A stretch of 25,197 bases of DNA from an uncultured Burkholderiaceae bacterium. Its GTDB lineage: Bacteria; Pseudomonadota; Gammaproteobacteria; Burkholderiales; Burkholderiaceae. Below are positions 7,775 through 14,640 of the stretch, piece by piece. The notes beneath the pieces were generated by a model, which saw only the letters and a list, made by a program, of their open reading frames with translations, had not been told where the DNA came from and made no database searches. The number at the start of each line of letters is the position of its first letter. Positions within the stretch are counted from its first letter, which is position 1. The translations under genes and the position numbers were made by a program. Location of the stretch: positions 1-25,197 of the forward strand of contig CALMPB010000136.1 in the NCBI GenBank assembly GCA_937871985.1, read 5' to 3'.

Positions 7775-8782
7775 ATGATCCTTCTCGTACTTGCGGCCGC
7801 CGCGGCGCAAATCGGTACGCTCCAGTCCTACAAGGACTGGATCGTCGGATGCGACAATGTCCGGGTTTGCCAGGCGAATGCATTGCAGCCGGCCGACAGC
7901 GGCGACGATGCGCTGATGCTGACGATCAATCGCGGTGCGCTGCCGAACGATATCGCGACGCTCAATGTACCGTTGCCGGAAAAAACCGTGCTGGGCGCGC
8001 ATTTCACGCTACGGGTGGATGGTGCCAGCGCTGCGGCATTTACGGCGCGCACGACCGAGAGCGCTTCTCTTCCGTTGAACGGAGCATTGCTGAGCGCGCT
8101 GGGCAATGGACAGCGCGCAATGCTCTTCGATGCCACGGGAAACAAGCAGGCCGAAGCATCGTTGGCCGGGCTGGCGGCGGCGCTCCGCTATATGGATGAC
8201 CAGCAAAAGCGCGCCGGAACGGTGGGCGCACTCAAGGCGACCGGGTCCAAGCCGAACGCGGATGTTCCTGCGCCGCCTGTGGCACCGCTGATCGTCGTCC
8301 CTGTTCCGTCGTCGAAGCCTCCGCGCACGATTGGCGTCAAGCAAGCGACGGAGCTGATCGGTGCCGACAATGCGGCTTGCGATTATGCCACCGGCAAGGT
8401 TGAGCCGCGCGCGTTTCGTCTCGATGCGACCCATAGTCTCGTGCTGATCGAGCATCCATGCGGCAACGGCGCCTACAATTTCTTCACCAGCGTTTACGTG
8501 CTGGACGAGGCGGGCCCGCCCCGGCCCGCGCAGTTCGATTTCCCGCCCGGGATGGGGGAGGCCCCTGCAGATGGGAGCGGCGAGCTCACCAATGGTGATT
8601 GGGACCCCAAGGGCAACCGGCTGAGCAGCTATGAGAAGGGGCGCGGGCTCGGCGATTGCGGCACGAGCGAGAGCTTTGCCTGGGACGGCGCGCGCTTCCG
8701 GTTGGTCGAGCAAAGCGCGATGGGCGAGTGTCGCGGTTCGGTTGACTACATCCGCTTATGGACGGCGCGAACGAGCCGCTAG
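7775..8782 (+). CDS. DUF1176 domain-containing exported protein
   Basis: A 335-residue protein with a short hydrophobic N-terminus (MILLVLAAAAAQIGTLQ), probably a signal peptide, then the characteristic YKDWIVGCDNVRVCQA segment (residues 19-34) that marks DUF1176. The C-terminal half keeps further family-like elements (ACDYATGKVEPRAFRLD, HPCGNGAYNFFTS, GLGDCGTSESFAWDG, MGECRG). Cysteines occur in spaced pairs, consistent with disulphides in the periplasm. A proline- and alanine-rich linker lies near residues 165-190. A GGG-rich ribosome-binding stretch precedes the ATG. The biochemical role of the family is unknown. The gene is isolated from its neighbours by about 200-320 bp. Confidence 0.85.
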   Translation: MILLVLAAAAAQIGTLQSYKDWIVGCDNVRVCQANALQPADSGDDALMLTINRGALPNDIATLNVPLPEKTVLGAHFTLRVDGASAAAFTARTTESASLPLNGALLSALGNGQRAMLFDATGNKQAEASLAGLAAALRYMDDQQKRAGTVGALKATGSKPNADVPAPPVAPLIVVPVPSSKPPRTIGVKQATELIGADNAACDYATGKVEPRAFRLDATHSLVLIEHPCGNGAYNFFTSVYVLDEAGPPRPAQFDFPPGMGEAPADGSGELTNGDWDPKGNRLSSYEKGRGLGDCGTSESFAWDGARFRLVEQSAMGECRGSVDYIRLWTARTSR

Positions 8783-8978
8783 TGGGGGCGGAGCATCACA
8801 ATATCGCAGCGGTCGATCAGTCCGACAATCACGATGCCGAGCCACAGCCTTACGCTGCGCTTCGATCGCCCGCTCGCCAATCTGCCTGCTCTACGGCAAC
8901 ATGCGCATTCTGGCTCGAATATGAGTTGCGCTGGCGAGGACGCTCGGATTTCATGGCCTTCAGATTTGGGGGAGGGCC

Positions 8979-9167
8979 ATGACTATCGCCCGGTGGGAAT
9001 ATTGGACGGTCGCCAGCATGCTCATCTCCACACATGGCGATGCAGCCGAGGAAAAAGCACAGCTGCGCATTGCCCAGGCGCGTGAAAACCACGAGACGGC
9101 GGAGGTGATCGTCTGGACCGAGATTCTGGCGAAGATCGAGGAAATTCGGTTTGGCCGAGAAGGTTAG
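8979..9167 (+). CDS. Small conserved-looking protein, 62 aa, unknown function
   Basis: MTIARWEYWTVASMLISTHG followed by a charged alpha-helical stretch (DAAEEKAQLRIAQARENHET, then AEVIVWTEILAKIEEIR). Composition and heptad-like spacing look like a real small soluble helical protein. A purine-rich GGGGGAGGG (8968-8976) lies just before the ATG, closer than ideal. I believe similar short proteins occur in sphingomonads, but I cannot name a family. The opposite-strand frame 8850-9347 is much less protein-like. Confidence 0.55.
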   Translation: MTIARWEYWTVASMLISTHGDAAEEKAQLRIAQARENHETAEVIVWTEILAKIEEIRFGREG

Positions 9168-9524
9168 GGGGAAGGGAGTCACAAGCTTCCGGATCACGGC
9201 GCAGGCGCTGTCTACGCTGCTGACGCCGTCGATCAGCGGCGCGGCCACAGCCGATCTGGCCAAAGCTACCCCACGGTTGTCGACGATTCGGGCTGTTGAT
9301 GTCGTCCGTGCGCTCCTCATGTTCGCGGCGCGGTTTGTGCGTCGCACCCGCCCGATAGCGCGAGCGTACAGCGCTGCGACGGTTCATGGAGCTTCAGTGA
9401 AACGGTCGCGATGCCTGTTCCTGGTATGGCGGCCTGAGCGGCTGGCTTTGAACGTCAGTGCGGGTTAATCATTAACTGGGTCTGATATAGCGAGTACACC
9501 GGCCCATCTAGGGGAGTTGAGAAT
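9168..9524. other. Intergenic region; possible promoter of the DUF3761 gene
   Basis: No convincing gene was seen in 357 bp. The open frame 9151-9468 reads as arginine- and alanine-rich noise. Near 9465-9500 the DNA turns AT-rich with the near-palindromic GGTTAATCATTAACT followed by TATAGC about 14 bases later, which could be promoter or regulator-binding sequence for the gene at 9525. This is weak evidence. Confidence 0.3.
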
Positions 9525-10088
9525 ATGAAGCGTATCCTGCTTGCCGTTTCAGGGCTCCTGATGGCGCCCCTCGCCCTTGCAGCCGCTCCCGCTCATGCGC
9601 AGGCGGCGCGCAACTATGATTGCACCAAACCGGGCAACGCCAACAAGACTGCCTGCAAATCCGCGGCCGCGGCTGCCGCGAAGCCGGCGCCAAAGCCGCG
9701 CAACTACGATTGTTCGAAAGCTGGCAACGCCAACAAGGCGGCCTGCAAGACCGCGGCAGCTTCGGCGGCGGCACCAGCCGCAGCGAAGCCGGCGCGCAAT
9801 TACGACTGTTCGAAGGCCGGTAACGCCAACAAAGCGGTTTGCAAGGGCGTCGCGGCAGCTGCGCCGGCACCGCGCGCAACCCAGCCTGCTCCGGCGTCCC
9901 GCCCAGCGCCGGCTGCGCCGACCAAGGCGGCACCGGCATCCGCTTCACGCGCACCCGTCACGGGGCAAAACACCAATCCGGGCGGGCCCAATGGCGCGAC
10001 GGCCAAATGCCGTGACGGCACGTACAGCTTCTCCGCGCATCGCTCGGGCACTTGCTCGCGCCATGGTGGGGTAGCCGAATTCTATTGA
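9525..10088 (+). CDS. Secreted DUF3761 protein with three Cys-containing tandem repeats
   Basis: A 187-residue exported protein. The signal peptide MKRILLAVSGLLMAPLALAA is cleaved near AHA-Q (about residue 25). Three near-identical units of the pattern RNYDCxKxGNANKxxCK follow at about residues 29-45, 59-75 and 91-107, each with two cysteines and separated by Ala/Pro/Lys-rich linkers. After a longer Pro/Ala linker the C-terminus (AKCRDGTYSFSAHRSGTCSR, then HGGVAEFY) is the DUF3761 signature seen in small secreted proteobacterial proteins. GGGGAG lies 8 bases before the ATG. The function is unknown. Paired cysteines suggest disulphide-linked micro-domains in the periplasm or outside the cell. 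The repeats probably arose by internal duplication. Confidence 0.85.
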   Translation: MKRILLAVSGLLMAPLALAAAPAHAQAARNYDCTKPGNANKTACKSAAAAAAKPAPKPRNYDCSKAGNANKAACKTAAASAAAPAAAKPARNYDCSKAGNANKAVCKGVAAAAPAPRATQPAPASRPAPAAPTKAAPASASRAPVTGQNTNPGGPNGATAKCRDGTYSFSAHRSGTCSRHGGVAEFY

Positions 10089-10688
10089 TCGATGACTACA
10101 TTGCGACCGTCACCTTCGGCGGCGCAATTTCAGCAAGTCGCTTTCCTCGCGTACCGAAAGGTGCACGGGGAAGCGGCCCCGGAAATGGCGAGTCCTGGTC
10201 AAACCGGCCGTTCGCGTGGAACCGACCGGACGTGCAGCAACGCGCCTAATCCCGGTCATTCCCGAGCTCAAATGCTTTTCCCGAGAACCGCCGGTCCGGT
10301 TCGGGCCAGCGGGCCACTGCCGGAAGCTTCTGAACGCCTTCGGTTGGCACGAACCGGTCATTCCATAGCAAAGCCTCGAACGACCGGTTTCGTCAGTAGC
10401 AGCCGTTCCAGAAAAACCATGCGTTTCGCAGAAGGCCATTTGAGCGGCGCGCGCCGTGCCAGTGTCGCACATCGCGATGTGAACGGGTTCACCGCGACTG
10501 ACGAAGAGCGCGGGCGCCATAGGGTTGATCCTGGGCCAGCTCTGACGAGTGTCCGATCAGGCCCGGCAGCCGCTTTTCCGACCGACCGAGACAAGACGTT
10601 GCAACAGTTGGTTTTGCCGCGCATTGCTGCGACACTACTGTCCGGTTCGGCGGGATGTCGGATCGGACGAAGCAGGGGGGACGCGCAG
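10089..10688. other. 600 bp apparently non-coding spacer with recurring CCGGTCATTCC words
   Basis: An open frame runs through from 10092 into the MBL gene, but its predicted protein here is Arg/Ser/Pro-rich with no domain-like pattern, and a much better start exists at 10689. The word CCGGTCATTCC occurs exactly at 10252-10262 and 10354-10364, with related AACCGGCCGTTCGCG and CGACCGGTTT nearby. The stretch has the look of the repetitive spacers common between genes in sphingomonads. I see no RNA gene in it. Confidence 0.5.
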
Positions 10689-11960
10689 TTGCGGGTCATC
10701 AGGGTACAATGGCCCGTAGGACAGGGTTGTTTCGCGACTGGCATGATCGAGGCGGCGGGCGGAGCGATCCATTATGTCTATGACTGCGGCGCGAGGAGCG
10801 TCTCCAATCTCGAGCCAATCGTGGCGGCCTATGCGCGGCGAGTGCCGCGGATTGACGCGCTGTTCGTCTCGCACCTCGATGGTGATCATGTCGACGGGCT
10901 CGACACGTTGCTAGCGCGCCTCGACGCTACCACGGTGTATCTGCCCTATCTGTCGGCAAGCCAGCGCCTGCTCGCGCTGGCCAAGGCCGAGGCTGAGGAT
11001 CGCCGGCTCACTGCCTCGTTCGTCCAGGCCCAGTTCGATCCCGCCGGCTGGTTCGGCAGCCGCGGCGTCGAGCGGGTGGTGTTCGTCGGCAACGGTGATG
11101 ACTCCGATCTGCTCGATCGCGACGGAGAGCCTAGTCCAAAGGCGGGCCCGCGGAAGGGGCTGCGCGAGGGCAGCGGTCTTACGCTTAACGAGCAGAGCCG
11201 GATTCTACCGATCGCCGATGGGCAGCCGGGACGCGCCGCGCTGCTCGAAATGCAGATCGACAGTCATATCGCCGTGACCAGCGGATGGGCTGCGGTCGAC
11301 TGGATCCTGCGGCCCTATGTCCCCCGCGTCAGCGACGCGCGCGCGGAACAGTTCGAGAAGAAGGTCCTGGTCGCGCTCGGACGCGGTCCAGGCGACGCGA
11401 TCGATGCCGCCGCGCTACAGGCCCTGCTCAAGACGCCCGAGGGCCGGCGCAAGCTGCGCCAATGCTATGATGCGATCCTAACCGATGGCGGTGGCGAGAA
11501 GCACAATGCGGTGTCGATGTCGCTTTACTCGGGTCCGGCCAGCGACTCCAATTCCTGGGAGGTCGAAACGCGCTCCGAGGGTGGTGTGACCAGCTTCTAC
11601 GGCAATTGGACAACGGCGGGCTGGATCGGCACCGGCGACGCTAAGCTCAAGTCGCGTAACCCGCGCCAGAAATGGCGGTCTTATTATCGCGCCGAACTCG
11701 CGCGCACGATGACGCTGCTCCTTCCTCATCACGGCTCGAAGGCAAACTTCCATGCCGATTTGCTGCGGTATCCGCTGCACATCTACATCGCCTCCGCAGA
11801 CGAGCGCGATGAGGGGTATCGGCACCCTTCCGCGGAGGTGGTCGAAGCGATTGACGACGCCGGCTATCTTCTGGCGCATGTGACCAAGCGTCTGGACTCG
11901 CGGTTCCGCGAGACGGTGAAACTGATTGGCCCAAAGACCGGCGCCGGCCAGCAACCTTGA
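10689..11960 (+). CDS. ComEC-like metallo-beta-lactamase-fold hydrolase
   Basis: A 423-residue protein. I chose the TTG at 10689 because the sequence becomes protein-like exactly there (RVIRVQWPVGQGCFATGMIE) and a strong AGGGGGGA lies 7 bases upstream. The longer frame from 10092 adds 199 implausible residues. The metal-binding motif is SHLDGDHVDG (H62, D64, D66, H67), the H-x-D-x-D-H variant typical of ComEC/Rec2-type MBL domains, and a second metal-ligand region is LLPHHGSKANF (H347, H348). The region between (residues about 85-330) is unusually long and variable. Such proteins hydrolyse phosphodiesters, but the substrate is unknown. It precedes the SIR2-SMC operon by 293 bp in the same direction, which suggests but does not prove a functional link. 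Confidence 0.8.
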   Translation: MRVIRVQWPVGQGCFATGMIEAAGGAIHYVYDCGARSVSNLEPIVAAYARRVPRIDALFVSHLDGDHVDGLDTLLARLDATTVYLPYLSASQRLLALAKAEAEDRRLTASFVQAQFDPAGWFGSRGVERVVFVGNGDDSDLLDRDGEPSPKAGPRKGLREGSGLTLNEQSRILPIADGQPGRAALLEMQIDSHIAVTSGWAAVDWILRPYVPRVSDARAEQFEKKVLVALGRGPGDAIDAAALQALLKTPEGRRKLRQCYDAILTDGGGEKHNAVSMSLYSGPASDSNSWEVETRSEGGVTSFYGNWTTAGWIGTGDAKLKSRNPRQKWRSYYRAELARTMTLLLPHHGSKANFHADLLRYPLHIYIASADERDEGYRHPSAEVVEAIDDAGYLLAHVTKRLDSRFRETVKLIGPKTGAGQQP

Positions 11961-12253
11961 AGTGTCGCGTCGCCAGGGTTCGCGCACCACCCTGTCTTTG
12001 GGTTGCCGCCCGACCGCTTAATGGAAAGGGAATGCCAGCTTCCGGCAGGAGCGGTCAGTTAAAGGCACGCCGAGGAACGGCTTGACTTGGTCGCAAGCGA
12101 TCGACGAATTTGCGATTTTTCAGTGACCTTAGCAACACCTCGCCCTGAGCATAGTTTCGGCCTATTTTGGCGAGTTTAATCTCGTGCTGGACAACCTGTC
12201 GAAGAACAATAATGCTGTAGTACGAAGCAACACATTCGGGGGAGTGGAACTGC
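11961..12253. other. Intergenic region upstream of the SIR2 operon
   Basis: 293 bp without a gene. From about 12080 the DNA becomes AT-richer (CTTGACTTGG at 12080-12089, then GCGATTTTTCAG), which is where a promoter for the downstream operon would be expected. A TTGACT is present but I see no good -10 box at 17 bp. The region ends with GGGGGAG at 12239-12245, the ribosome-binding site of the SIR2 gene. Confidence 0.4.
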
Positions 12254-14011
12254 GTGGCGCTGGCACCGACTGCCAACCAGATTACCGTGCGCGAGGTGCT
12301 TGCAAAGTTTGAAGCCGAGTTCGCGACTGTTGCGGAGGCGGTCGAGAATGGAGAGTTCGCCTTGTGGGTGGGGTCCGGCATTTCGCATCTTGCGCCCAGC
12401 CTCGGGAATCTCATCGAAAAGGCGTTCGACTATCTGCGCGAGCGTGCCGCAGACCCGCTGACCACCGCCGCGTATATGCCGGCGCTCGAAGAGGCCTTGG
12501 GATTGGTCCAGATCGACCCCGGGACCGTTCTGGCGCAGATCGGCCAGCCCCTGGCAACGTGGCCGGAGCATGATACCATCATCAACGGACTCTGGAACCA
12601 GTACTCGCGCGTGCTGGATATTCCGATCGCGGGTATGCCGTCGGATTTTATTTTGTGGGACGCGATCGACGTTCGAGAAGCGTTCGCCAATCCCGCGCCT
12701 CCGGCGGCAGAGCATCTGTGCATTGCAATCCTCATCCTCGAAGGTGCGGTCCAGGAGATCGCCTCGGCAAACTGGGACGGCTTCATCGAGGTGGCCGTAG
12801 AGCGACTTAGCGGCGGCGTGCCCGGTATACTGCAGGTCGTCGTGGATCCGAACCAGCTAAGAGGGCCCGCTGGCCGCGCACGGCTGCTGAAATTCCACGG
12901 ATGCATCATCCACGCGACACGGGAACCTGCCGTCTTTCGGCGGTTCCTGACGGGCAGCTACACCCAGATCATGGGCTGGCCCCAGTCGCACGATTTTGCA
13001 GCGATGTGCCAAGCGGTGGTGGGGCTGGCGACCTCGCACAAGACGATGGTGCTCGGCCTCTCCATCCAGGACAACAACCTGCAGACGCTGTTCTCGCGCG
13101 CTGAGGCCATCCACGCCTGGCCGTGGCCCAGCGCACCGGCGGCGCCGGCGCACATTTTCTGCGAGGATACCATTCGCCCAGGACAGCGCGACGTCCTTAG
13201 GCTGTCCTACGGGGCTGCTTATAACCATAATCCCGCCGCGATGCATGATGCCACACTGCTTCGAGCCTGGGGGGAGAAGGTCCTAATCGCGCTCGTTCTC
13301 AAGCTCCTGACCGATAAGCTCGCTCATCTGGTCGATCTTACCCTTGCCCCGTTGGGCAAGGGTGCCATTGCCGCCGGGCTCAATCCCTTGCTGGGCGAGC
13401 TGAGAGACGACATCGCGGATCTGGCGGTTCCACCGCCAGGCGGCCGTAGCCGGACTCCGTTCGTGAACACTGCGATCGCTATCTGGTCGCGCTTGCTGGC
13501 GATGTTCCGGACCGGCGCTCTGCCGGCGAACAGCGACGCCTACGAAGCGCTTTGCGCCTCGACCCCTAATCTGATGGCCGCCGATCAGAACGCGATCGGC
13601 ATGGGCCTCGGGCGGCTCGGGCTGGCGCTCGGCCTGCTGCAGGGTGGCCGAACGGCTGGTCTTTGGGAGCTGCGCGCGCCGGTATCAGCTGCGCTCGACG
13701 CCGGGGCAATGACCGCGCGCGCCGCGCGCGCCGATGGGGTCGATCGGCCGCTCTTCCTCGTCAAATCCGCGACCGAGGCGATCTCGCTCAAGAGCCACGG
13801 CGCATTCGCGAATGACAATGCGATCGTGGTCCATGCCGACGATGTCTGGCAGCAGCTCGCCGGAGGCGCGAGCAGCGCTCGTCGGGTTCGCGCTGCTCCG
13901 GGACGGACCGGCCATGTCGGCGAAACCCATGTGAGTTTGGGCGCACTGCTTGATCGCTGCGGGGACGCCGCCACCCTCCAGCGAGAGTTCGTCGCCGAGA
14001 TGATGCTGTGA
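12254..14011 (+). CDS. SIR2-domain protein, probable NADase effector of a Lamassu/ABC-3C-type defence system
   Basis: A 585-residue protein starting at GTG 12254 behind a clear GGGGGAG. The SIR2 Rossmann motifs are in order: the NAD-binding loop ALWVGSGISHLAPSLGNLI (GSGIS at residues 40-44), SANWDGFIEVA (N173, D175), KFHG (H215) and VLGLSIQDNNLQTLF (268-280). N173 and H215 match the catalytic Asn and His of SIR2 NADases in defence systems such as ThsA and DSR2. Residues from about 300 to 585 are helical and unassigned, probably a regulatory or partner-binding part. The stop overlaps the next gene by 4 bases (GTGA). Such proteins degrade NAD+ on phage sensing and cause abortive infection. Effector status rests on context and family knowledge. 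Confidence 0.85.
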   Translation: MALAPTANQITVREVLAKFEAEFATVAEAVENGEFALWVGSGISHLAPSLGNLIEKAFDYLRERAADPLTTAAYMPALEEALGLVQIDPGTVLAQIGQPLATWPEHDTIINGLWNQYSRVLDIPIAGMPSDFILWDAIDVREAFANPAPPAAEHLCIAILILEGAVQEIASANWDGFIEVAVERLSGGVPGILQVVVDPNQLRGPAGRARLLKFHGCIIHATREPAVFRRFLTGSYTQIMGWPQSHDFAAMCQAVVGLATSHKTMVLGLSIQDNNLQTLFSRAEAIHAWPWPSAPAAPAHIFCEDTIRPGQRDVLRLSYGAAYNHNPAAMHDATLLRAWGEKVLIALVLKLLTDKLAHLVDLTLAPLGKGAIAAGLNPLLGELRDDIADLAVPPPGGRSRTPFVNTAIAIWSRLLAMFRTGALPANSDAYEALCASTPNLMAADQNAIGMGLGRLGLALGLLQGGRTAGLWELRAPVSAALDAGAMTARAARADGVDRPLFLVKSATEAISLKSHGAFANDNAIVVHADDVWQQLAGGASSARRVRAAPGRTGHVGETHVSLGALLDRCGDAATLQREFVAEMML

Positions 14012-14640
14012 GCGCGCCGTTGGTTCAGGCCATTCAGGCCCGGCTTCGCGCCGCCCGCTATGTTGATCTGTCTACGCCTTTCAGGGTGGCTGGCGTCGAA
14101 TTTGCGTTCACCGGTGCCATGCGCGGCATCGAGGGGCGGGCGCTGGATCTGATCCTCTTGGTCGATACCACGACGGGAGATTTTGGCGACCGCGACGGCG
14201 TTCGTGTCCGGCAACGGGTCGAGGCGCTGAGCCGCGCGCTCGACGTCACGGCGTCGCGGTTCGTCGTGACTGTTATCCTTGCAGGCGCCGCTCTTGCCGA
14301 GGGTATCGAAGCGCTATCGGAGACATGCCGTGTGCTGCAGGTCGAGGGCGTCCCGCTCGACGATCAGGGAATGCCGGCCGACGCAAGTGCTGTATTGCAG
14401 CTCGACGACCGAATCCGAGTGCTTCTCCCGCTCACCTTGCCCGCCACAGCCAGCGAGACAACCGACGGGGCCGGTCCGGCGATGGCGCAGCTCATAAGGG
14501 CGCTGCCTGCCGGCACGAACAAGGAGCTTCTGGAAGCCGCGATGTCGGCCTCGAGCGACGGCGAGCAAGCGGTGACCGATGCGGTGGCGTCCGTCATCAT
14601 GCGAACGCTGCAGCAAGATACAGGCGAGACCCAGCCATGA
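14008..14640 (+). CDS. Middle component (LmuC-like) of the SIR2-SMC operon
   Basis: A 210-residue soluble protein starting at GTG 14008 inside the SIR2 stop, and ending inside the SMC start (ATGA). The N-terminal half is an alpha/beta region (RYVDLSTPFRVAGVEFAFTG, then ALDLILLVDTTTG at about residues 45-57). The middle has VTVILAGAALAEGIEALSE and the C-terminus is helical. I do not see a named domain. Proteins of this size and place, between an effector and an SMC-like ATPase, are the middle component of ABC three-component systems (LmuC or DdmB in Lamassu). In those systems they bridge or gate the effector. The call relies on position, size and coupling rather than on recognised sequence motifs. 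Confidence 0.65.
   Translation: MSAPLVQAIQARLRAARYVDLSTPFRVAGVEFAFTGAMRGIEGRALDLILLVDTTTGDFGDRDGVRVRQRVEALSRALDVTASRFVVTVILAGAALAEGIEALSETCRVLQVEGVPLDDQGMPADASAVLQLDDRIRVLLPLTLPATASETTDGAGPAMAQLIRALPAGTNKELLEAAMSASSDGEQAVTDAVASVIMRTLQQDTGETQP

Noticed and set aside
8850..9347. Minus-strand open frame opposite the 62-aa gene
   Set aside because: Its codon pattern looks like an antisense shadow, and the plus-strand small protein is more convincing.
9151..9468. Plus-strand open frame of 105 codons before the DUF3761 gene
   Set aside because: Arg/Ala-rich without a motif or ribosome-binding site. It starts inside the preceding gene in another frame.
9600..9850. CRISPR-like array suggested by regularly spaced similar sequence
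   Set aside because: The repeats are in frame, encode RNYDC/GNANK units, and the intervening parts are coding linkers, so these are protein repeats.
10092..10688. N-terminal extension of the MBL protein (199 codons) from an ATG at 10092
   Set aside because: The extension is Arg/Ser/Pro-rich without domain pattern, while a TTG at 10689 with a strong, well-spaced ribosome-binding site starts exactly where family-like sequence begins.
12080..12130. TTGACT as a sigma-70 promoter for the SIR2 operon
   Set aside because: No acceptable -10 box at 16-18 bp spacing was found, so I do not list it as a promoter.
14325..14636. N-terminal extension of the SMC ATPase
   Set aside because: It overlaps the middle gene and reads as Arg-rich noise. 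The ATG at 14637 overlaps the preceding stop and begins the conserved N-terminus.
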